From Candidatus Poribacteria bacterium (GTDB lineage Bacteria > Poribacteria > WGA-4E > WGA-3G), in the NCBI GenBank assembly GCA_022821725.1, contig JAJEDB010000078.1, forward strand, positions 1 through 64,000: a stretch of DNA of 64,000 nt. The letters are read 5' to 3'. Position numbers and translations under genes: made by a program. The notes beneath the pieces are model-generated. The model was not told where the DNA came from. It worked only from the letters and a program-made list of their open reading frames with translations, and did not search any database. The first letter of the stretch is position 1, and the number at the start of each line of letters is the position of its first letter. This document shows positions 15,301 through 24,300 of the stretch, in pieces.

Positions 15301-17553
15301 ACCAGCATCGGATTGTTGGATGGCGACTTTATACTGAACGCCGAAATATTTGACGTTATCTTCAACAAGCAGATACGCAATTTCGGTGCCATCCTCGGAC
15401 AGGCAAAAACCCAGTTCCTCATCAATGCCCCCAGGTTCCTTGATCTCGCCGAAGTCTTTACGCTTTTCGGGGATCCAGCGGCACACTTGAAAATACCGAG
15501 CAATCGGATACAGGTCACCGCAGACATGCGTCCACAGCACGGACAAAACGCCTCTCAAGGTGATACGTTTCTCTCCGTTTCAGGCACGCTATCGGATCGG
15601 AACTTTAATGGAGATGCCGAAATTATTGTTGTTCCGACAACGGAAACCGCCCTTTCAAAAGATATAAAACTGAAACCCGAAATCGTTTCTATCACCAATG
15701 GGCAGGTCAACACAGAAATACGAGTCCCCGCTGACCCCGATTTTGATGAAGGGGCTGTCCAGATTTACGCATGGAGCACAGACGAAGAGGCTTTGGGATA
15801 TGCAACCTACAGGATCTTAGATCGGTACGCCAAGAACGTCCGCCTCACACCTTTTCCGGTCGACTTAAATCAACCCACGCACCTTTACGTAGAAGTCGTC
15901 GACGAAAATGCTATTGATCAAATAGTGCTTTATTGGAGTTTGGATGGTCACGAATTCTTTACAATCCCCGTGGTGCCGCATAAGGGCGCAACCTATAGGA
16001 GTCAGCGCCCTATCCCGGGATATTCTACCCAGGAAATTATCGATTATTACGCCGAGATCAAAGTTAAAAGTGGACGCACATTTCAAACCGAACTTATCAC
16101 CTACGATGTAGGATATGAGGAAATTGACATTGACCTCCTCCTGTTGGATCAAACCCTTACATGGGATACAACACCTCCCTTTACGCTCTCAGTCCAAATC
16201 CGAAACGCAGAGAACCAAACCGTTCAAAACGTCCCTGTCCAGTTCTTTGTCCAAGCGTTGAAGGATAACACCGATACAAACGTCGGCGTTGCATCGATAC
16301 TCACCACGCTCCGAGACGCTACGCCGATCGGGGATCTCCAAATACTTCCCGAAGTTCTACCGGGGAGTCAAGTCGTCGTCAGCGTTCCGTGGCAACCGCC
16401 ACCCGGTGAATACCTCGTTACGGTTTACGTAGATCCACCATCTGCTGAACTCCCAAAAGGGAGTATCATTGAAAAACGGGAGAGGAATAACTGGGCATCG
16501 AAACGGTTCTCGGGCAATCGTATCATTCTGACACCCGAAGTGCTCGATCAACCGATCCAGAGTCCAGATGGTATCTTTCGGATCGCTGTTCCGTCCGGCA
16601 GTGTGAAAACAGGTGCCGTTCTGACGTATAGCGAAGAAGCACTGACCATTACCAACCAACCCGACATCACAGCGGAAACACCTTCAACATCCGCACGCGC
16701 CTATCAATTTGATGTGGAGGCATCGGGGTCGGAAACCGATGCTGATCTGACAGTAACCGCCACTTTCCAAAAAGAAGGCTTTCCGACAAATGGGGGCGAT
16801 GCGCATATCTATAGACGCGACATTGACAACGGGAATTGGATTCGTGTCGGCGAGGAAACCACGAGTGAAGACACTATTTCTGCAGCGGTTAAACTGCCGG
16901 GGACGTTTGCGTTGCTTTCCCACAATGACGCACGTCCGCCCGCACTTGAGTTGACCTTCGACCACCAAGGTTTCGTCGATGGCGACTATATCTCCGATAC
17001 ACCAACCATCTCAGCACGCATTGAGGACGCAAACGGGATCGATTCACGTCCGGAGAATATCCTCTTCACCAAAAACGGTGAAAACGTGCCACAAGATGAA
17101 TATGTGATTGCGGCATCACCTACGAACAACAATCTACTCCTGATTACCTACACTCCTGTCTTGGAACCCGGTGAATACCGTATCCGATTGCAAGCACAGG
17201 ACGCAAACGGCAATATCTCAAACACGGAGCGCACTGCGACTGTCGCCGGGGAGTTTGAGATCAAAAATATCGCCAACTTCCCGAATCCGTTTGTGCCGGG
17301 AAGCGGCACCCACTTTGCTTATTACCTCACCGAAAGTGCAGACGAGGTCAGCCTAAAAATCTACACGATTACGGGTCGCCGTATCATCGCCATTGACACA
17401 CTGGATGCCTCCGTCTCCTTCAACGAATACCATTATGACGGCTACGACGATGATGGCGAACCGCTTGCGAACGGGGTCTATCTCTACAAATTCACCGCCC
17501 GCAAAGGCGATGTCCGCAAACAAAAAGTCGGAAAAATCGCCATACGAAAGTAA
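12376..17553 (+). CDS. C25 (gingipain/PorU-like) cysteine peptidase, secreted
   Basis: This 1725-residue protein has a long signal peptide (residues 1-50), an N-terminal beta region, a segment typical of PorU-like proteins (Y-R-I-G-V-T-D-A-G-M-Y-T-I near 300, D-P-A-D-E-I-I-F-Y-A-E near 357), and a C25 caspase-like domain (about 690-1045) starting D-Y-I-I-I-T-H. The catalytic pair is H910 in N-Y-I-G-H-G-G and C945 in S-M-T-C-Y-T-G-A-F. Long beta-rich regions follow, then an FlgD-like C-terminal domain (F-P-N-P-F-V-P-G near 1635, Y-H-Y-D-G-Y-D-D-D-G-E-P-L-A-N-G-V-Y-L-Y). It probably acts outside the cell as a peptidase or sorting transpeptidase; no other type IX secretion gene is visible. The start lacks a clear ribosome site. 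Confidence 0.85.
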   Translation: MPTHSIILRLPVCKRLALLFIALFLCLNPFPLLTPNSDLHFLGSAAAAPISLRNQSPRAPTRNSAKTRREIELVSSTTQGVTVQLIIPKSDFLFENNSVGTESIDQLGSTLQVANVAGPTLSFPGCNFTTEFGTLRLPMQSTLMSVPPNADFQLRVIDKDFSTRKIEAIALTPSEQKDSFFPARLAETREAGWIRENRVLPIQLNPVQYNPIRREVRFYHRLVVEVRFIGGGEPSPYGTSAQSSVLSPTPIGLHTESTAYDAFFADMLVNPQSAVKWRSPRMSSDKRVPAAPSVPFTGPRYRIGVTDAGMYTITARDLAAAGANLETIVPRTLTLTNKGKQIPIFVRGEDDRRFDPADEIIFYAERQHGEKSYIDPYSDENIYWLSWGAGPGIRMATKTSLPKSNNAQTYRWFLTRAHIERDLHFRRFRNVNLAANQTYTEFSQGLLQRQFTLTELPPLPDDSWFWSQLAAPTLKTFNFQLPGVSETALPTTVRISLYGRSNTPHLCTVWLNDKFEFGDARWDGETEYQIQNQNIPQSFLNNGRNAIRITNPGTPEAPIDIILFNWLQIDYWRDFKAKADVLPFAITPFRDETGAVNSGFEVELMNFSTPDIEIYGIDGTRYIGVSAFVDEDIPGTYRVFFRSTQIRPKDANDPTIQYIALTPNQFQKPKISVDTASDLRSTHNAADYIIITHNHFIQDVQPLVDYRAQQGLRTKVVDVQDIYDEFNHGILNPNAIREFLDYAYHNWQPPAPTYVFLIGDTNIDIKNKPNFVPTMQVQIPGYGSSGSDHQFVTFRGEDSFPDMFIGRIPANNRVDLRIFIERTINYETAAAVGSWHKRLLMLAGSDFRFHWQTSQLITHNQLNSKYETQRIYAPHTGETTLTDDVALTPIGRRVIDGFNDGASIVNYIGHGGGGRWASSRMLDFADPEQNLTNISQLPFVISMTCYTGAFEGNKNSLAEELLRSENGGAIAVIAATSIGLLDGDFILNAEIFDVIFNKQIRNFGAILGQAKTQFLINAPRFLDLAEVFTLFGDPAAHLKIPSNRIQVTADMRPQHGQNASQGDTFLSVSGTLSDRNFNGDAEIIVVPTTETALSKDIKLKPEIVSITNGQVNTEIRVPADPDFDEGAVQIYAWSTDEEALGYATYRILDRYAKNVRLTPFPVDLNQPTHLYVEVVDENAIDQIVLYWSLDGHEFFTIPVVPHKGATYRSQRPIPGYSTQEIIDYYAEIKVKSGRTFQTELITYDVGYEEIDIDLLLLDQTLTWDTTPPFTLSVQIRNAENQTVQNVPVQFFVQALKDNTDTNVGVASILTTLRDATPIGDLQILPEVLPGSQVVVSVPWQPPPGEYLVTVYVDPPSAELPKGSIIEKRERNNWASKRFSGNRIILTPEVLDQPIQSPDGIFRIAVPSGSVKTGAVLTYSEEALTITNQPDITAETPSTSARAYQFDVEASGSETDADLTVTATFQKEGFPTNGGDAHIYRRDIDNGNWIRVGEETTSEDTISAAVKLPGTFALLSHNDARPPALELTFDHQGFVDGDYISDTPTISARIEDANGIDSRPENILFTKNGENVPQDEYVIAASPTNNNLLLITYTPVLEPGEYRIRLQAQDANGNISNTERTATVAGEFEIKNIANFPNPFVPGSGTHFAYYLTESADEVSLKIYTITGRRIIAIDTLDASVSFNEYHYDGYDDDGEPLANGVYLYKFTARKGDVRKQKVGKIAIRK

Positions 17554-17801
17554 TTTTCTAATTTTCCTTGCGGTTAAACGACCCGGGATTGAGATTTGAC
17601 GTGCCTTCCTTAAGAGTCGCCTTCCACTACGTTTCAGGCTTGGTTTTTGGGATAAATCGGGTAGAAAAGACAAACATTAACTGTATTGATTTTCAGATGC
17701 GCGGAGAACCTCGATTATCCTTTCAAACGGCTTATCCGGAAACAGGTTCAGCAGTTGTTTCGCAATGACCCTACGCGATCCCCTATGATTCGCAAGTTCG
17801 G

Positions 17802-17830
17802 TTGATATTGCTCATTGGATGTGGTATGAT
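17802..17830 (+). promoter_or_regulatory. Promoter for helicase-methyltransferase operon
   Basis: TTGATA (17802-17807), a 17-base spacer and TATGAT (17825-17830) match sigma-70 elements. The resulting leader to ATG 18033 would be about 195 bases and contain the repeat at 17872-17948. Confidence 0.5.
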
Positions 17831-17871
17831 TACCCTCAGATAACTTGCATTGTGGCAGCAATCACGTAATA

Positions 17872-17948
17872 GATTGTCTGAATCGCGGATTTTCGCGGAT
17901 TACGCAGATTAACGCGGATTACGCTCCAGCGGAGCGGTATGTCTATAG
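17872..17948 (+). repeat. GAATCGCGGATT repeat, copy 2
   Basis: Starts ATTGTCTGAATCGCGG, then CGCGGATTACGC units, and ends in CTCCAGCGGAGCGGTATG plus TCTATAG. It marks the left edge of the helicase-to-TPR gene block. Confidence 0.75.
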
Positions 17949-17970
17949 AAAACAGGGACCTCAACCTCTT

Positions 17971-17993
17971 GCACTCCAGCGGAGTGCTATGTC
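17971..17993 (+). repeat. CACTCCAGCGGAGTG hairpin repeat
   Basis: CACTCC and GGAGTG pair around AGC, followed by CTATGTCT. Relatives occur at 6663, 25139, 25189, 50342 and 50393, always with TATGTCTA or a similar tail. Confidence 0.65.
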
Positions 17994-18032
17994 TTACGCA
18001 AATCGTATTTCTTACTCTTGCCCGGATTAACT

Positions 18033-21000
18033 ATGTCAAATCTTAAATCCAGCATCCGAGACAATCATAAGAGGGGAAGCGTTGGCGACTTCCTGAAGTC
18101 GAAAATAGAAGAAGGTTCCTCTCTCTCAATTGTCTCCGCCTACTTCACGATCCACGCCTTTCAAGCACTCAAAGAATCGCTCACAGGAATCAAAGAGCTC
18201 CGGTTTCTGTATGGTGAACCTCGCTTTATAAAAAGCCTCAACTCCGAAAATGCCGACAAGAAAGCCTTCAAAATTGAGGGTGAAGCCGAAGGCTTGAAAT
18301 TCGAGGATCGGTTAAAACAGAATTGGATTGCCAAAGAGTGCGCCGCATGGATTCGAGAAAAAGTGGAAATCCGATCCATTCAAAAATCTAATCTGATGCA
18401 TGCGAAAATGTATCACATCGCTAAGAATGGTGTAGAAGAGGCCATTGTCGGAAGTTCTAATTTCACTGTGCGCGGTCTCGGCATGAGTGCGACAGACAAT
18501 AACATTGAACTGAATCTTGAAGTAGACAGCAACCGAGACCGCAGTGATGTGAAGTCGTGGTTTGATGATATCTGGGAGGACAAAGAACTCGTCGAGGATG
18601 TCAAAGACGAGGTGCTGTTATATCTTGAGCAACTCTATCAGAACAACACCCCGGAATTTATCTACTATAAAACGTTGTATCACATCTTTGAACGATTTTT
18701 AGGCGAACAGGAAAAGAGTGGACTGCTCGCTGAGGATGTGCAACTCGTTGATACGGTTATCTGGAATACTCTATTCGAGTTTCAGAAGGACGCGGTAAAG
18801 GGAGCGATAAACAAAATCCGGCAACACAACGGATGTATCATTGCGGATAGTGTCGGTTTAGGCAAAACCTTTGAGGCACTGGCGATAATCAAATACTTTG
18901 AACTCCTGAATAACAGAGTCCTCGTGCTATGTCCCAAGAAATTGCGAGACAACTGGACGGTTTATCGCGCAGAGAATAACAGCGAACTGAATCTGTTCCT
19001 CAAAGATCGGTTCGCATACACAGTCCTCTCCCATACCGATCTGAGTCGTGATGGTGGAAAGTCAGGCGATATTAACCTCGAAACCATCAATTGGAGCAAC
19101 TACGATTTGGTGGTCATTGATGAATCACATAATTTCCGAAACAATACGCCGGGTAAGAAAGATGAGGACGGCAATTTGATCCGCAAGAGTCGTTACCAAC
19201 GGCTAATGGAGGATATTATCCAGAGCGGCATCAAAACCAAAGTCCTGTTGCTCTCTGCTACACCAGTGAACAATAATCTGAAGGATCTCCGTAATCAAAT
19301 TTATTTCCTCACCGAAGGTCAAGACGACGCTTTCCTAAAATCGCTCGGCATTGATAGCCTACAAAGGACCCTTGCAGATGCACAACGCACTTTTACCGAC
19401 TGGTCAAAACAGCAGAACAACCGCCAAACACGAGACTTATTGGAACGCCTCAGCTCCGCCTTTTTCAAACTCCTTGATGAATTGACCATTGCCCGTTCCC
19501 GAAAACACATTGAGCAGTACTATCCAGACTCACTTAAAGAACTCGGTGGATTCCCAGAACGCAACAAGCCGATTTCCGTCTATATCAAGGACATTGACCT
19601 GCAAGGGCGGTTCATGTCTTACGACGAACTCAACGAAGAAATCTCCGAATATCAACTCTCCCTGTTCAACCCTTCAAAATATGTGCTGCCCGAATACGTC
19701 TCCCAATATGAGGAGGGGCGGGTTGGTCAATTTACACAAAGTGATCGTGAACACTATCTGATCGGGATGATGAAGGTGAACTTTCTCAAACGCTTGGAAA
19801 GTTCCGTTCACGCCTTTGGGATTACATTGGAACGGACGATTGAGAAAATTGACCGATTAAAAAAACGGATTAAACGGTTTCAAGAATTCCGCGCCGAAAA
19901 TCCTGATATGGACATAGAAGAGGTCGATATTGAAGCACTTGAGGATGAAGATCTGCAAGAGGCGATGCAAGTCGGTAAAAAGTTAATCTTCAAAATGGCA
20001 CACCTTGATACTGAAAGGTGGTTGAAGGATTTGGAACATGACCGCGAGCAACTGGAGCTGCCGCACCTCTATGCTAAGGATGTTACCGATGATCGCGATG
20101 CCAAACTCGCCAAACTCAAACAACTCATCGCTGAAAAGGTTAAACGACCTACAAAAAATAAAGAAGGGAAACCGAATCGAAAAGTTCTGGTATTCACCGC
20201 TTTTGCGGATACAGCCAAATACCTCTACGATGGCTTGGAACAATGGGCAACTGAAGAACTCGGTATCCACATCGGAATGGTATCGGGAGGGACAAGCGGT
20301 AATAAGACCACCTTCGGCAGGACTGAATTCAGCAATATCTTAACGAATTTTTCGCCGAAATCCAAAAAACGGCACCTGATGAAAACTACCATGCCCCAGG
20401 ATGCGGAGATAGACCTGCTCATCGGCACGGATTGTATATCGGAAGGGCAAAACCTGCAGGACTGTGATTACCTCATTAACTACGACATTCACTGGAACCC
20501 AGTCCGTATCATCCAACGGTTTGGACGGATTGACCGCATCGGTAACAACAATGACAGCGTCCAGCTCGTCAACTTCTGGCCCACACCCGACCTCAACCGC
20601 TATATCAAGCTGAAAAATCGGGTTGAAGCACGAATGGCACTCGTAGATATCGCCGCAACGCAGGGAGATAATCTGTTAGAACCCGAAGGAATTCAGGAAC
20701 TCCTTGAGGATGACCTCAAATACCGCGATCAGCAGCTCCTGAAACTAAAAGACGAAGTCTTAGACTTGGAAGATTTCAATGAGAGCGTCGCCCTCAATGA
20801 ATTCACGCTTGACGATTTCCGTATCGACTTGATGAACTATATTGAGAGCAATCGGAAAACGCTTGAGGACGCGCCTTTCGGACTCTATGCCGTTGTTCCA
20901 CCGGATCCGAAGTATCAGATGATTACCAAAGGGGTTATCTTCTGTCTCCGACAAAAAGGCGACTCCACGGGCAATGAAAAAATAAATCCGTTGCAGCCCT

Positions 21001-21332
21001 ATTTCCTCGTCTACATCCGCGAGGATGGCGAGGTGCGGTTTACTTTTACACAACCTAAACAGATCCTTGAGATGTACCGTCTGTTGTGTGCAGATGTGAA
21101 AAAGCCGTATGACGACCTATGCACTTTGTTTGACCAGCAGACTGCCAACGGCACGGATATGACCCAGTATAACGACCTGCTTCAGAGAGCAGTTAAGTCT
21201 CTCAGCCGCACCTATCAGAAACGAGCCGTCGGTAACCTTATATCCGGTCGTGGAGGGAAACTGGTTAAACAACAGAAGCAGATCCGCAATATAACCGATT
21301 TTGAACTCATTACATGGTTGGTGATTCAATGA
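18033..21332 (+). CDS. PLD-domain SNF2-type helicase (defence-like)
   Basis: This 1099-residue protein has an N-terminal phospholipase D-like domain (about 1-190; H123 and K125 in M-H-A-K-M-Y-H, then G-S-S-N-F-T) and an SNF2/HepA helicase core: Walker A G-L-G-K-T (275-279), D-E-S-H (363-366), LLLSATPVNN, F-T-A-F-A-D-T near 730, and Q-R-F-G-R-I-D-R-I-G (828-837). ATG 18033 is chosen over a TTG five codons upstream. The stop overlaps the methyltransferase ATG by four bases, so the two are co-translated. PLD-SNF2 proteins coupled to Eco57I-type methylases recall DISARM DrmD/DrmMI and other restriction-like systems, but drmA, drmB and drmC are absent. It likely tracks on or cleaves foreign DNA; that role is inference. 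Confidence 0.85.
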   Translation: MSNLKSSIRDNHKRGSVGDFLKSKIEEGSSLSIVSAYFTIHAFQALKESLTGIKELRFLYGEPRFIKSLNSENADKKAFKIEGEAEGLKFEDRLKQNWIAKECAAWIREKVEIRSIQKSNLMHAKMYHIAKNGVEEAIVGSSNFTVRGLGMSATDNNIELNLEVDSNRDRSDVKSWFDDIWEDKELVEDVKDEVLLYLEQLYQNNTPEFIYYKTLYHIFERFLGEQEKSGLLAEDVQLVDTVIWNTLFEFQKDAVKGAINKIRQHNGCIIADSVGLGKTFEALAIIKYFELLNNRVLVLCPKKLRDNWTVYRAENNSELNLFLKDRFAYTVLSHTDLSRDGGKSGDINLETINWSNYDLVVIDESHNFRNNTPGKKDEDGNLIRKSRYQRLMEDIIQSGIKTKVLLLSATPVNNNLKDLRNQIYFLTEGQDDAFLKSLGIDSLQRTLADAQRTFTDWSKQQNNRQTRDLLERLSSAFFKLLDELTIARSRKHIEQYYPDSLKELGGFPERNKPISVYIKDIDLQGRFMSYDELNEEISEYQLSLFNPSKYVLPEYVSQYEEGRVGQFTQSDREHYLIGMMKVNFLKRLESSVHAFGITLERTIEKIDRLKKRIKRFQEFRAENPDMDIEEVDIEALEDEDLQEAMQVGKKLIFKMAHLDTERWLKDLEHDREQLELPHLYAKDVTDDRDAKLAKLKQLIAEKVKRPTKNKEGKPNRKVLVFTAFADTAKYLYDGLEQWATEELGIHIGMVSGGTSGNKTTFGRTEFSNILTNFSPKSKKRHLMKTTMPQDAEIDLLIGTDCISEGQNLQDCDYLINYDIHWNPVRIIQRFGRIDRIGNNNDSVQLVNFWPTPDLNRYIKLKNRVEARMALVDIAATQGDNLLEPEGIQELLEDDLKYRDQQLLKLKDEVLDLEDFNESVALNEFTLDDFRIDLMNYIESNRKTLEDAPFGLYAVVPPDPKYQMITKGVIFCLRQKGDSTGNEKINPLQPYFLVYIREDGEVRFTFTQPKQILEMYRLLCADVKKPYDDLCTLFDQQTANGTDMTQYNDLLQRAVKSLSRTYQKRAVGNLISGRGGKLVKQQKQIRNITDFELITWLVIQ

Positions 21333-24300
21333 ACGAACGACGGGAAAGAAAAAATATTGAGCAAGCACTGAAAGGTTTCCAAGACGGCGCGCTGGTAATA
21401 AATGCCCAAAACTTACTGAATACGCTCGGCTACGAGAGCGAACTAACGGTAGATTTTGAATCCAGTCTCGCCGAGGACTTTATTTCATACTTTGACCAGT
21501 TTGGAAAGCTGAACAGCGAACGGGCAATGGTAGACGAATGGGAGTCAATTGATTTTCTGTTCCAGCTGACGGAAGAAGAAATCTCCGGAACAGGTGAAAC
21601 GCGAATCGTTTTTAAAAACCGTCAGTTTGACGACACCATTATGGAGTCCTATGTTTTCTTCGCTGTGAAACTAAAGGAGAGTCATTATACACGCACGCAG
21701 TTGTCAACCATTACTCGCGAAATTAACAAGCCGATGCCGATGCCGGCGATGATAATCTTCCAGCACGGTGAGACTGTGAGTCTTGCTGTCATTGACCGCC
21801 GTCTACACAAGCAAGATAGAGCGAAAGACGTTCTTGAAAAGGTGACGCTGATTAAAGATATCGATTCCCACGATCCGCACCCCGCTCATATTCAAATTCT
21901 GTTTGACCTGTCGCGCAATGAGTTATTTAGAGTTCACGGCTTCAGCAACTTTGTTGAACTGCATCGTGCCTGGGCAAAAACACTTGATATCCAGGAGCTG
22001 AACAAACGATTCTATCGTGAACTCTCCAATTGGTACTTTTGGGCAATGGACAGTGTGACATTCCCAGAGGATGCAGGCGAAGATATAGAGGTCCGCAACG
22101 CCACCAGTGTAATCCGTCTGATTACGCGGTTAATATTCGTCTGGTTCATCAAGGAAAAGAAATTAGTCCCTGACATCTTCTTCAATCCGAGAAAGATAGA
22201 GAAAATCCTTATTAGCACCGATCCACAGAAAAGCACCTACTACAAAGCTATCCTCCAAAACCTTTTCTTCGCGACCCTCAATCAGGAGATGAACACCCCT
22301 GAGAAACCCGATAACCGTAAATTTCGCGGTAAGGGACGGCAGCACTACAATATCACGTCACTCTATCGCTATGAAGCGTATTTTGCGAATCCGAACGAGA
22401 CTCTCAAACAGTTTGAGAAGATCCCTTTCTTGAATGGTGGACTGTTCGAGTGTCTGGATAAAGAGGACAAGGACCAGCCGAAAAAGATTCTACGGATTGA
22501 CGGCTTTTCCGATCGTGAGGATAATCAGTTATCGGTTCCCAATTTCCTGTTCTTTTCCGAGGAAAAGGATGTTGACCTCAACAGCGTCTACGATACAAAA
22601 GGCAGGCGATATAAGGTCCGTGGACTCATTGACATCCTCCGCCGCTACAAGTTCACGGTTACTGAGAATACACCCATTGAAGAGGAAGTCGCACTTGACC
22701 CAGAGTTGCTCGGAAAGGTTTTTGAAAACCTGCTCGCGGCATACAACCCCGAAACAGGTGCGACCGCTCGGAAGCAGACCGGCTCCTTCTACACACCGCG
22801 CGAAATCGTCAACTACATGGTTGATGAATCTCTCATTGCCTACGTCCAAAATTCCCTCTTCTGTAGGAGCGAGCTCCAGCTCGCGACTCTTGAAACTGAC
22901 ACAACCGAAACCAAACTCCGCCACCTCCTCGCCTACAACGACGAACCCCATCAATTCACCGATGCCGAAACCCAGCAGCTCATCAACGCCATTGACACCC
23001 TCAAAATCCTGGACCCTGCCTGTGGATCGGGAGCGTTCCCGATGGGCATCCTCCATAAACTCGTTTTCATTCTCGGAAAACTTGACCCGCGCAACGACCA
23101 GTGGCGGCAACGGCAGATTGATAGGGTCGAAACGCTCATTGAGAGGGCAGATGAAATTGAAGACAGCACGGTTCGGCGAAACACTGTCCGCGACCTTGAA
23201 CGGGAAATTGACAACATCAACGAAGCATTTACACGGAATGAACTCGACTACGGCAGGAAGCTCTACCTCATAGAGAACTGTATCTACGGTGTGGACATCC
23301 AACCGATTGCCGTCCAGATCGCCAAACTCCGCTTCTTCATTTCGCTCGTCGTAGACCAAAGAATTGACGATACCCAAGAGAACAGAGGCGTGCGTCCATT
23401 GCCCAATTTAGAAACCAAGTTTGTCGCAGGAAACACACTCATCGGTGTGGAGAAACCGACCCAGTTGTTAATGCGGAACCCGGAAATTGACCGTAAGGAA
23501 AGGGAATTGGGCGGGGTCCGAAGGAAGCATTTCACCGCCCGCACCCCAAAAACCAAAGAGAAATACCGCAGCCTTGATAAACAGATCCGTGCCGACATCA
23601 GCCAATTGCTCAAGAGCGACGGTTTCCCCAGCGAAACGACTGAGAAAATCGCCAACTGGGATCCATACAACCAGAATGGAGTTGCCGACTTCTTTGATGC
23701 CGAGTGGATGTTCGGTATCACGGAGGGGTTCGATGTGGTAATTGGCAATCCGCCTTACGTTCGTCAAGAGAAGATTAAAGCACTCAAACCCGCTTTCAAA
23801 AAACACTACGCCTGTTACACCGGGGCCGCAGACCTCTACGTCTATTTCTATGAGCGCGGGCTTCAACTGCTGAATGAAACAGGTATCCATACGTTTATCT
23901 GTTCCAACAGTTGGCTGGATGTCAATTACGGTGCGCCGCTACAGAAGTATGTATTGGACAACACCACGGGTGCCGTTATCTGTCACAGTGAAGCGGAACG
24001 TGAGTTTGAAAGTGCTGACATCAACACCATCGTGAGTATTCTCCAAAATGGGACTCCCAATACGGATTCTCGTGCTTGTTTTCTCACCTTCAAGACCTAC
24101 ATTGGCGACCCAAATTTAGAAAACCGTCGTGAAAGAACACGCACCTACACCGAATTAGCACAAGCAGGCACCCGCGAGAACAGATATGCGGGAGACAAAT
24201 GGGGCGGGAAGTATCTACGCGCCCCTGACATCTATTGGACGATTTTAGAGAAAGGAAAAGATAAGCTGGTGCGTTTGGGGGACATCGCGGAGGTGAGACG

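Larger units (their letters stand above)
17554..18032. other. Long intergenic stretch upstream of defence-like island
   Basis: No gene is supported. It contains CCTTGCGGTTAAAC (a partial inverted type A leader, near 17568-17581), a promoter at 17802-17830, a GAATCGCGGATT repeat (17872-17948), and two CTCCAGCGGAG hairpin repeats (17930 and 17973). Confidence 0.65.

Noticed and set aside
22434-23377. Long alternative-frame frames inside the methylase gene
   Set aside because: They overlap conserved methylase motifs in the true frame and carry no family text of their own.
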